From: Paenibacillus wulumuqiensis
Lineage (GTDB): Bacteria; Bacillota; Bacilli; Paenibacillales; Paenibacillaceae
Direction of reading: 5' to 3'
Assembly (NCBI RefSeq): GCF_000971965.1
Contig: NZ_KQ040795.1
Coordinates: forward strand, 228,464 to 292,463
Length of the DNA: 64,000 bases
Shown: positions 42,174 through 50,929 of the stretch, piece by piece
Numbering within the stretch: position 1 is the first letter of the stretch
How the letters are laid out: each line of letters starts with the position of its first letter
Program-made: the position numbers and the translations under genes
Notes under the pieces: generated by a model
What the model was told of the DNA's origin: nothing
Databases searched by the model: none
The model's input: the letters and a program-made list of their open reading frames with translations, nothing else

Positions 42174-42737
42174 TCACAGATGCGCCGTTACGATCTGTAT
42201 CGTATCGTCCTGACGGATTAGGCCTTCCCGCTCTACCGAACAAACGATGCCGCGGCGCTTCTTGGCGGCAGGCATGAACTTTGAAGCGAGTCCCGGCTGT
42301 TCCAGCAGGCTCTCGATCATTTTGGCAGGCTTGCGACAGGGTACATTTTCCCCTTCACAGATCAGTCCGGTCCCATCCGGGAACAGCAGCCGTGCACCGG
42401 CAGGCAGCAGGGTGAGCTGCTCCAGCCCGCGAATGATCAGATTGGCACCGAGCCACTCCGGTCGTATCTCCGGCAGCCCCATACGCTGCGCAATTTCCAG
42501 ACATTCCTCATACGAGACGATGCTGATCTGGCGGCGGTTGGCAATCATCGTCCCGCGCTTGTATATTTTCTGGCGGGCATCGGCGCGGCGCAGAAGTCCA
42601 TAATGCCGGTCGCCGGGTATGCCTGCCAGCTCTATCTGAATCTCCGGTACTTGCCGGGTGAGAAAGCTGCCCTTGGTATCGGCAATCAATACACTTTCGA
42701 CCGTAATCGGTTGAATCGGTTGTTCCGGTTCACTCAT
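42174..42737 (-). CDS. MOSC domain-containing protein
   Basis: A 187-residue protein of the MOSC (molybdenum cofactor sulfurase C-terminal) superfamily. It has the strand-rich opening ESVLIADTKGSFLTRQ, PGDRHYGLLRR, then NRRQISIVSYEE.., the LGANLIIRG segment and the conserved Cys in CEGENVPCRKPAKMIE. Family members such as YiiM act as molybdenum-dependent reductases of N-hydroxylated compounds or handle sulfur; the substrate here is open. AAAGGAG lies 8 bases before the ATG at 42737; 25 upstream codons are open but unsupported. It is followed 74 bases later by the helicase gene on the same strand, so they may be co-transcribed. Confidence 0.86.
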   Translation of the reverse strand: MSEPEQPIQPITVESVLIADTKGSFLTRQVPEIQIELAGIPGDRHYGLLRRADARQKIYKRGTMIANRRQISIVSYEECLEIAQRMGLPEIRPEWLGANLIIRGLEQLTLLPAGARLLFPDGTGLICEGENVPCRKPAKMIESLLEQPGLASKFMPAAKKRRGIVCSVEREGLIRQDDTIQIVTAHL

Positions 42738-42860
42738 GTAATTTCTCCTTTGGTCCTGGCAGTAAAAGCACAGCTTATCGCTTACTCGATTATGCCATAT
42801 CCGGCAGCGCATTCACCAGACGCAGCAGATTGTACAGCCCGAAATAGATGTCCGCGCAGT

Positions 42861-42886
42861 AAAAAGACCCCTGAATAAACGGGTCT
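42861..42886 (-). terminator. short hairpin with T run on the minus strand
   Basis: AGACCC and GGGTCT with a 10-base loop; the minus strand continues with five T. It lies 124 bases upstream of the MOSC start, so it may be a weak terminator or attenuator in that leader. The rest of 42738-43074 shows no gene. Confidence 0.45.
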
Positions 42887-43074
42887 GAACGGGTTCCTCG
42901 CATTACCGATGCACGCTTTAATTTCAATTTCCGGCAACGAACCATTATTTTCCACGTATGTAAATTGAGGTTGTAATCAGGATTTCCCTACAGCAATGGC
43001 TTAAGTAAGAATCATATGCGCTTTGTAATCGGTATGAAGAAGCGTTTACTTTTAGTGAAAGGAGGAAATTCATA

Positions 43075-43215
43075 ATGGATACCCAGGTAAAGCAATCCGA
43101 TAACGCATGGTCACGTGCCAACTGGGCTGAAGCTGGCGTTGATCTGGTCCTCCACTTTCCGGGAATGGTTTACCGTTTTACTGTTTGTATACTGGCCTGT
43201 ATGTTTGGCAGTTGA
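43075..43215 (+). CDS. small protein of 46 residues, unknown
   Basis: A short ORF that gene finders may skip. Its support is a near-ideal ribosome binding site (AAAGGAGG) 8 bases before the ATG at 43075 and a terminator starting 43 bases after the TGA. The protein starts MDTQVKQSDNAWSRANWAE and ends in a moderately hydrophobic stretch (LVLHFPGMVYRFTVCILAC), with two Cys and two Trp. The pattern of polar start and short amphipathic or membrane-seeking tail could suit a small membrane-associated protein. I do not recognise a family and assign no function. Confidence 0.55.
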   Translation: MDTQVKQSDNAWSRANWAEAGVDLVLHFPGMVYRFTVCILACMFGS

Positions 43216-43257
43216 TTAAGAGGAGACTGGCAGATAACAATCAGCCATCTGTAAAAG

Positions 43258-43303
43258 AAAAAAGACTCAGCACAGGCATCTTGCCAGCGCAGAGTCTTTT
43301 TTT
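43258..43303. terminator. bidirectional terminator
   Basis: AAAAAAGACTC and GAGTCTTTTTTT flank an inner GGC/GCC pair. It serves the small ORF and the convergent VC0807-type gene. Confidence 0.85.
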
Positions 43304-43341
43304 ATTCATTTCCGGGGCTCTTTCAAAACCGTTATCGCCTA

Positions 43342-43962
43342 TCAGGATACGCTTTGCTTCATCTGCCGGAGTCTTACAGCCGATCGGCGGCGGTACACGA
43401 TTGTCAGCAGAATCGCCAGGCCGATAAATCCGTACGATACGACACTGGACAGCGCCAGTACGGTAGCGGTACTCCATTCATAAATCATGACTATTTTCGT
43501 CAGTGCCTCCAGCACCAGCAGCACTCCCCAGATCAGCGTCATATTGCGCATAACCGTTCGGAAATACGGATACTGCCAGTTCTTTTCCCCATTCACTTTC
43601 GGTGTAAACCGGCTCACCATATGGTAAATCAACGGTCTCTTCATCAGCAGGGAACCGAGAAATAGCACCCCCACTCCCGCCGTAATAAAGGACTCTCGCA
43701 TCAGCAGCAATTTCTCGCTGCCTCCCAGCAGAACCATTACCAGCGAGAGGACAAAGGTGAACAGCATGATGCCTCCGAATACATCCAGTTTGCGATACCG
43801 GTACAGGTGAATCAGATTATCCAGCAGCGGTACCACAGTTGCAATCGATAGCGCGGTCAGGCTGCTCATATGCGGCTTTAACAAAATATAAATTACCCAC
43901 GGAATCAACCCGTTGATAATCAGAGTCATGATAATATATTTGCGGCTGGACCATGTAGGCAT
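43342..43962 (-). CDS. VC0807-type membrane protein
   Basis: A 206-residue integral membrane protein with about six helices. The patterns LIINGLIPWVIYILLKPHMS and LSIATVVPLLDNLIHLYRYRKLDVFGG, and the later GSLLMKRPLIYHMVSRF, fit the VC0807/DUF3159-like family of uncharacterised membrane proteins. The basic tail (RRRSAVRLRQMKQ) is probably cytoplasmic. GGGAG lies about 8 bases before the ATG at 43962. The gene is monocistronic and divergent from thiC; the function is unknown. Confidence 0.8.
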   Translation of the reverse strand: MPTWSSRKYIIMTLIINGLIPWVIYILLKPHMSSLTALSIATVVPLLDNLIHLYRYRKLDVFGGIMLFTFVLSLVMVLLGGSEKLLLMRESFITAGVGVLFLGSLLMKRPLIYHMVSRFTPKVNGEKNWQYPYFRTVMRNMTLIWGVLLVLEALTKIVMIYEWSTATVLALSSVVSYGFIGLAILLTIVYRRRSAVRLRQMKQSVS

Positions 43963-44155
43963 ACACTCATCTCCCGGAATGAAATTATGAACTTTGACTG
44001 CTTATACCAGCTATGTATGTACTAAATTATATATTTAAAATTACGTATAAACATCCGTCGTTCAGCGCAGATGCTCTACGTCTGCAGACTGAATAGGCGG
44101 GACCTGCGTCTTACTTTCAGCTCTGTATACATTTGTTACCTGAAAAGTATTAAAT

Positions 44156-44185
44156 TTGACAAATCCGGCCAATCCGGCATATAGT
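44156..44185 (+). promoter_or_regulatory. promoter of thiC
   Basis: A perfect TTGACA -35, an 18-base spacer and TATAGT (5 of 6) -10. The expected transcription start is about 44192, directly before the TPP aptamer, which supports the call. Confidence 0.8.
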
Positions 44186-44195
44186 CTTACTGTAT

Positions 44196-44283
44196 CCACT
44201 AGGGGCGCCTGTACGGGCTGAGATAAAGCATCTGCTTTGGTCCCTTTGAACCTGATCTGGGTTATGCCAGCGTAGGAAAGTGG
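44196..44283 (+). promoter_or_regulatory. TPP riboswitch (THI element)
   Basis: The classical thiamine-pyrophosphate aptamer. P1 pairs CCACT (44196-44200) with AGTGG (44279-44283). The conserved GGGGCGCC, GGGCTGAGA, CCCTTTGAACCTGATC and GTTATGCCAGCGTAGG blocks are all present, with a small optional P3a hairpin (AAAGC/GCTTT). It controls thiC: bound TPP should lower expression (family knowledge). Confidence 0.97.
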
Positions 44284-44534
44284 TTGAGACTTCGTTGATA
44301 CGACGATACGGTTTCTGCCGCTTCCTGCCCGGAGGCGGCTTTGTGCTGTCTGCGAGCAGGAAGTGTGAAGGAGCGGTCGTTACTCTGCACAGATACATAG
44401 CAGCAGGCCGATGGGAATAGACGATTGCCGGTTTGACGAACTTATGGCTGCCGTTCTCTGATTCCTCGCTGTACCGCAGATTGTCAGCACCGAAGCCCAT
44501 CCTGTATACTCCTGCTGCTTTCTCCCTGTATTAG

Positions 44535-46325
<1,791 letters not shown>

Positions 46326-46408
46326 TCCGTACTACTGACAACCATGAAATCAAGTATAAATATGGGAAAAGCATAGCGAATTCATGGTAAATCACTATCG
46401 CATCAATA

Positions 46409-46444
46409 CCCGGAAGGGCCACTGGCTGCAGTGCTCCTTTCGGG
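46409..46444 (+). terminator. probable thiC terminator
   Basis: CCCGGAAGG / CCTTTCGGG with inner ACTG/CAGT, 84 bases after the thiC stop. The T tract is short. Confidence 0.7.
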
Positions 46445-46560
46445 TTTATTCACATACTGGCATCATTCATTTTCTTATTCCCCATACATTTCTGCCGAAT
46501 ACAAATATGCAATTTTATATTGCGTTTACAAAATAAGGTTTTTCATATGACAAATGGGAT

Positions 46561-46580
46561 ATATGATCAATGTATCATAT
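46561..46580. promoter_or_regulatory. inverted repeat before the alkaline phosphatase gene
   Basis: ATATGAT and ATCATAT flank CAATGT, with a further TTCATATG (46542-46549) / CATATGAA (46576-46583) pair around it. It ends about 10 bases before the ribosome binding site. It is a possible operator or 5' stem. Confidence 0.45.
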
Positions 46581-46606
46581 GAATACATATTAGGAGTGTG
46601 ACAATC

Positions 46607-47875
46607 TTGAATACCTTTTCCATGAAAAAAGCGGCCCTGTCCCTGGGCGCAGCCGCTGTATTAAGTGTGCCCCTGTTCACCAGCGGCTTCACCACTGCCG
46701 ATGCTGCATCCACCATCGCAGCCAAAAAAGTAACGGCTCCCAAAAACGTGATCCTGTTTATCGGAGACGGTATGGGCGAAGCAAGCCGCAATGCTATCCG
46801 CTATGCCACTGTCGGCAAAAACGGCACCCTGGAAATGGACAAAATGCCGGTATCCGGACTCGTACGCACCAGCTCCAGTGACAGTCTCGTAACAGACTCT
46901 GCCGCAGCTGCAACCGCGATTGCGACCGGTGTCAAAACGTACAACGGCGCGATCGGCATGGATGCCAAGAAGAAGCCGGTCACTACCGTTATGGAACTGG
47001 CCAAAAAAGCAGGCATGTCCACTGGCGTCGTAACGACCAGCCAGGTCACGGATGCGACAGGGGCAGCTTTTGGCGCTCATGTAGAGAACCGTTCCGCACA
47101 GAGCGATATCGCCAAGCAGTACATTGAGAACAGCAAAATCGACGTTCTGCTCGGCGGAGGCGAAGATTTCTGGTATCCAAAAGGCACAGCTGGTGCTCAT
47201 CCGGATGCTCCGGCTGAAGATCCATCCGAAGGCAGCAAAGGTACCCAGGGCAATCTGGTCGACCGTGCCAAAAAACTGGGCTATGACTATGTCACTGATA
47301 CCGCCGAGATGAAAGCTTCCAAAGGCAGCAAACTGCTCGGTCTGTTCGCCAACGAAGAGATGTTCCAGGCGCATAATGAACTGGGCAACAAATATAATCC
47401 AACCGTATCCCTGCCGGATATGACCACCAAAGCACTGGACGTATTGTCCAAAAACGATAAAGGGTTCTTCCTGATGGTCGAGGAAGAAGGCACCGACGAG
47501 ATGGCCCATGACAACGATGCTGCTCTGACCATCAAAGCCGGCCAGCAGCTGGATAAAGCCGTCAAAGTCGCCAAAGACTATGCCAAAAAGCACCCTGACA
47601 CGCTCGTACTTGTTACCGCTGACCATGAGACAGGCGGTATGGTGATCGAGGAAGTCGACGCTGATGATGAGTCCGGTGACGGCGAATCCAAGGAAGACGG
47701 CCCGTTCACTATCGCCGGTTCCAAAGAGCAATTCTATGTGGACTGGACAACAGGCGGCCACAGTGCAGTAGACGTGGCACTGACAGCGATGGGTCCGGGT
47801 TCCGAAGAGTTCACCGGCAACTACCAGAACACAGCAATTCACGACAAACTGGTCAAATTGCTGAAGCTCAAGTAA
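46607..47875 (+). CDS. secreted alkaline phosphatase (PhoA family)
   Basis: A 422-residue exported phosphomonoesterase. A signal peptide runs to about residue 33 (MKKAALSLGAAAVLSVPLF... ADAAS). Catalytic Ser lies in VTDSAAAATAIATG. Zn/Mg ligands are visible in FIGDGMG, EEEGTDEMAHDND, TADHETGG and TTGGHSA. The protein matches the PhoA-type Bacillus alkaline phosphatases in length. An acidic insert (EEVDADDESGDGESKEDG) precedes the last metal His. The likely start is the TTG at 46607, 10 bases from TAGGAG; the GTG at 46598 overlaps that site and the ATG at 46622 would also keep the signal peptide. It should release phosphate outside the cell; no clear Pho box is seen. Confidence 0.92.
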   Translation: MNTFSMKKAALSLGAAAVLSVPLFTSGFTTADAASTIAAKKVTAPKNVILFIGDGMGEASRNAIRYATVGKNGTLEMDKMPVSGLVRTSSSDSLVTDSAAAATAIATGVKTYNGAIGMDAKKKPVTTVMELAKKAGMSTGVVTTSQVTDATGAAFGAHVENRSAQSDIAKQYIENSKIDVLLGGGEDFWYPKGTAGAHPDAPAEDPSEGSKGTQGNLVDRAKKLGYDYVTDTAEMKASKGSKLLGLFANEEMFQAHNELGNKYNPTVSLPDMTTKALDVLSKNDKGFFLMVEEEGTDEMAHDNDAALTIKAGQQLDKAVKVAKDYAKKHPDTLVLVTADHETGGMVIEEVDADDESGDGESKEDGPFTIAGSKEQFYVDWTTGGHSAVDVALTAMGPGSEEFTGNYQNTAIHDKLVKLLKLK

Positions 47876-47920
47876 TCTCCATTTTCAGCAACAGGCATGG
47901 TTTATTCACCCTTGCCGCAT

Positions 47921-47963
47921 AAAAAAGCAGGCTGTCCCTTATCGGGAAACAGCCTGCTTTTTT
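47921..47963. terminator. bidirectional terminator
   Basis: A 15-bp stem, AAAAAAGCAGGCTGT / ACAGCCTGCTTTTTT, between the convergent phosphatase and proline dehydrogenase genes. Confidence 0.95.
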
Positions 47964-47984
47964 GCTGATCCCAAGTCGGACCAC

Positions 47985-48989
47985 CTATGCCTTTTCCATA
48001 TACTGCTGTATAAATTCCGGCTGTTCCTCGCTGACCATATCGATGACAGCCTGGAACAGATTCGGCGGATATTCCGCAATCCGGTGACACAGATACAGAT
48101 ACCATTCATGACCATAGGTCAGGTAAATGCGTACCGGATGACCGTCATCCAGCAGACGACGGCTGAGATCTGGGCGAATGCCATACAGCAGCTCATATTC
48201 CACATGGCTATCCGTTTCGCGTCTCATCTCCAGCATCTGCTCGATCAGCGCTTCATCATGTGTGGCCACCGATACCCGGCAGCCCTGCTTGACCGCATAT
48301 TCTACCAATTCCATATAACGTGTATCCAGCTCCTGCGAACGCGGCAGGGAGATGGATGACGGCTCCTGGTAGGCACCTTTAACGATACGTACACGAGCAC
48401 CGGCAGGCAGACTCGTGATAGCGTCTTCCGGTGTCCGGTGCAGCTGGGCCTGCAGCGTAATGCCGATATTCTCCGGATACTGACGGACTGCACGGGTATA
48501 CACCGACAGAATTTGGTCTGTTTTGGCAGACTCCTCCATGCTGATGAAGAGCTCCACCCCCACCGATTCTGCCTGTCCAGCCAGCTCCAATAGATGCTGT
48601 AGCGTCATTTCCGTATCCAGCAGCAGCCCGATATGCGACAGGTCAAAGGATACCCGGGTTCCATGGCTATCCGATCCTGCTTCACGGATCAGTATGGACA
48701 GTTCCTGTACCGCCTGCTTACACTCTTCTGCACCCTGCGTATTTTCTCCAATATATTCGAGCGAGACGGCATAGCCGGCAGCTTCCAGCCGCCTTGCGGT
48801 ATGCAGTGCCTGCGAGCGGTTTTCTCCGGTCACATAGCGATCCGCCGCTTTTCTCAGCAGCCGGTTCATGACCGGATCATGATCGATATACTCCTTGATA
48901 TCCTGTCTGCGGGCAACAGATTTCAGTGCATCGGACAGCTGTGTTTCTATCGATTCATTGTACAGCGATAGATTCATTGTATTCATCAT
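47985..48989 (-). CDS. proline dehydrogenase family protein
   Basis: A 334-residue FAD-dependent enzyme of the single-function (PutB) type that oxidises proline to pyrroline-5-carboxylate and passes electrons to the respiratory chain. Seen: the TIM-barrel strands VSFDLSHIGLLLDTEM, VELFISMEES, GITLQAQLHRTPED, RVRIVKGAYQEPSS, VSVATHDEAL and the closing VRIYLTYGHEWYLYLCHRIAE. The length suits the monofunctional form; the partner P5C dehydrogenase is not in the window. GAAGGGAAGG lies 3-5 bases before the ATG at 48989 (a second ATG follows at once). An AraC-type gene ends 85 bases upstream on the same strand and may control or share its transcript. Confidence 0.88.
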   Translation of the reverse strand: MMNTMNLSLYNESIETQLSDALKSVARRQDIKEYIDHDPVMNRLLRKAADRYVTGENRSQALHTARRLEAAGYAVSLEYIGENTQGAEECKQAVQELSILIREAGSDSHGTRVSFDLSHIGLLLDTEMTLQHLLELAGQAESVGVELFISMEESAKTDQILSVYTRAVRQYPENIGITLQAQLHRTPEDAITSLPAGARVRIVKGAYQEPSSISLPRSQELDTRYMELVEYAVKQGCRVSVATHDEALIEQMLEMRRETDSHVEYELLYGIRPDLSRRLLDDGHPVRIYLTYGHEWYLYLCHRIAEYPPNLFQAVIDMVSEEQPEFIQQYMEKA

Positions 48990-49074
48990 GTACCTTCCCT
49001 TCTCCTGATCTGTTGCCAGCATACAGGAGCAGCGTCTACAGGGATTGTACAAAATTGCTGTCTTCCATATAAAT

Positions 49075-49881
49075 CTACACCGACAAACTGTATTTGCCCG
49101 GCGTCACACCGACCATTCGGGTGAACAGACGTGTCAGATGACTCTGATCGTAAAAACCAGCTTCTACCGCAATATCGGCGATTGGCCGCTGGCGGGCCAG
49201 TTCGGTTTTGGCATAGTTAACACGCAGTACATTCTGATACCGATGCGGCGGCAGATGATTCCACTGCTTGAACAGGCGAATCAGATGAAACCGGCTGATT
49301 CCCACCTCCTGCTCCAGCTGGGCCAGCGTGATTTTCTCATTGAAATGGGCCTTCAGATAGTCCCGAATCCGCCCTATGTATTTATGGTCTCCATCGGATG
49401 AATGTCTATGACGCACATCACCGGGCTCCTGGCCTGCCAGTGTCTGCATCAGTTCGATCAATGCGCTCTCTACAACCAGCGCACTTTCCTGCTGCCGGAG
49501 CTGCTGCATGATCAGGCGGATCTGCCGGCGGCAGGCTTCATTTTTGCCGGCAGACAGCAGATACGGAATATGGATAGCCTCTCTTTCTCGCTGTCCCAGC
49601 CCCTGCAGCCATTCCGGCTGGATGAACAGCATTCGGTACTGCCAATTCATTCCCTTTTCCGGATGGCAGGCATGCAGCATCTGCGGCGGAAAACTGATCA
49701 CACGTCCTTGTTCCACCATCATTGAGGTCCCATCGCACCAGGCATTCGTCCGCCCCTGCTCGATCAACCCGATCGAATATTCCTCATGAAAATGTCGGTG
49801 ATATGCCAGCTCATCAGCCAGACACTGCTTGGCTTCCAGAAAAGGCAGATCCGGGTGACGGTAAAATATCATATCGGCCAT
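49075..49881 (-). CDS. AraC family transcription regulator next to proline dehydrogenase
   Basis: A 268-residue regulator. The N-terminal cupin sensor has HRHFHEEYSIGLIEQGRTNAW and the histidine-rich PPQMLHACHPEKG. The C-terminal DNA-binding part has ITLAQLEQEVGISRFHLIRLFKQW and PIADIAVEAGFYDQSHLTRLFTRMVGVTPG. This HFHEEYSIGLIEQG form is typical of AraC proteins that control amino-acid transporters or their own neighbours. The ATG at 49881 is 7 bases from AAAGGAGGT; the GTG at 49890 overlaps that site. It is upstream of and co-directional with the proline dehydrogenase gene, so proline or a relative is a plausible inducer (inference). Confidence 0.9.
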   Translation of the reverse strand: MADMIFYRHPDLPFLEAKQCLADELAYHRHFHEEYSIGLIEQGRTNAWCDGTSMMVEQGRVISFPPQMLHACHPEKGMNWQYRMLFIQPEWLQGLGQREREAIHIPYLLSAGKNEACRRQIRLIMQQLRQQESALVVESALIELMQTLAGQEPGDVRHRHSSDGDHKYIGRIRDYLKAHFNEKITLAQLEQEVGISRFHLIRLFKQWNHLPPHRYQNVLRVNYAKTELARQRPIADIAVEAGFYDQSHLTRLFTRMVGVTPGKYSLSV

Positions 49882-49916
49882 GTTACGCACCTCCTTTGTC
49901 GAATAGTATGGATAGC

Positions 49917-49955
49917 AAAAAGCCGCCAGTCAAGGAGTTTCCCTGACCAGCGGCT
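49917..49955 (-). terminator. terminator of the lipase gene
   Basis: On the minus strand AGCCGC with GTCA pairs with TGAC and GCGGCT, followed by five T, 85 bases past the lipase stop. Confidence 0.82.
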
Positions 49956-50039
49956 GCGCTGGAACATTACCATACTTTGCGATATGAAATGCTCTTTATT
50001 TGATTGACCAATCATTTACCTGTTATCTGTCCGGCTGTC

Positions 50040-50648
50040 CTACTCTTGCAGAGCATTCAGTACCAGACTGTTCACATAGGAGTTGAAGATCAGACCTACA
50101 TGGTAGACACCGGAAATACGGATATTATTCGCACCATCGACGATGGAGAGGTAGTTGCTGACGATCTGATCGTTGATGCTGTAGATCGAAGTCATATCAA
50201 TACCGGCAGGTGCAGTACCTGTAGTCAGACGGTTAGCACCGCCCAGCGTAATCAGCTTGTCGACTTTATCTCCACCGCCATAGTTCAGGATATAGTAGAG
50301 GCTGTTGGCACCGCCCATGCTGTGAGCGATAATGTTTACTTTGGTGCTGCCTGTTCTGGCGAGGATATCATCGACCATACGGCGGATCGCCGGAGCATTC
50401 ATTGCCTGTGTACCATTCTTGCTTGGCAGATCGATGGAGTACAGTTCATCCTGCGTCCAGCCCTGGCTCAGCAGATAGCTTTTGATGTACATAAAGTTGC
50501 TTGAAGATCCGCCCAATCCATGGACAAAGAGAACCGGTGTGTGTGTCGTTGCTGCGGAAGCCTGGGAAGTAAATACCGGCAGGCAGAAAATAGTGGACAG
50601 CATGGCTGCCAGCATTGTGAATTTGATTGTAGTCATCAAGTTACGCAT
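50040..50648 (-). CDS. lipA: secreted lipase of the Bacillus LipA/EstA type
   Basis: A 202-residue small alpha/beta-hydrolase lipase (family I.4). The signal peptide is cut near SQASAA (about residue 33). Oxyanion region VLFVHGLGGSSSNF. The nucleophile Ser sits in AHSMGG, with Ala in place of the first Gly of GxSxG exactly as in Bacillus subtilis LipA. The following ITLGGANRLTTG matches LipA. The catalytic Asp is in SINDQIVSNYL and the His in GVYHVGLIF. It hydrolyses triacylglycerols and esters outside the cell and lacks a lid. GGGAG lies about 10 bases before the ATG. Monocistronic. Confidence 0.93.
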   Translation of the reverse strand: MRNLMTTIKFTMLAAMLSTIFCLPVFTSQASAATTHTPVLFVHGLGGSSSNFMYIKSYLLSQGWTQDELYSIDLPSKNGTQAMNAPAIRRMVDDILARTGSTKVNIIAHSMGGANSLYYILNYGGGDKVDKLITLGGANRLTTGTAPAGIDMTSIYSINDQIVSNYLSIVDGANNIRISGVYHVGLIFNSYVNSLVLNALQE

Positions 50649-50871
50649 ATTTGTTCATTCTCCCATTCTGTGTAATTTGAATAATTATGTAATATTTTAC
50701 ATTTTAGATTCTTATAATCACCTCTATCATATTTAGGAATTAATTATACTACTCAACTATAAGTTAAAATTTTATATTTGTCAATTGATGTAATATATAG
50801 GATTTAAGGCTGTTTTTTACTACATTTCTATACTTCATATGACAACGTGCAAATAATATTATATCTATGAA

Positions 50872-50909
50872 AAAGCTGCTGAAGCCATTGCTCCTGCTTC
50901 AGCAGCTTT
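50872..50909 (-). terminator. terminator of the beta-galactosidase gene
   Basis: A 14-bp stem, AAAGCTGCTGAAGC / GCTTCAGCAGCTTT, with the T run on the minus strand, 21 bases past the stop. The A+T-rich stretch 50649-50871 upstream of the lipase start holds no gene I can support. Confidence 0.93.
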
Positions 50910-50929
50910 GCATATTCATACAGTTTTAC

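Noticed and set aside
43021..43060. cre-like AGAAGCGTTTACTT sequence upstream of the 46-residue ORF
   Set aside because: Too many mismatches at the outer consensus positions, and no sugar gene follows.
46661..47842. 393-codon open frame antisense to alkaline phosphatase, and 56224-57480 antisense to the sugar-binding protein
   Set aside because: Same reason: shadow frames opposite well-supported secreted proteins.
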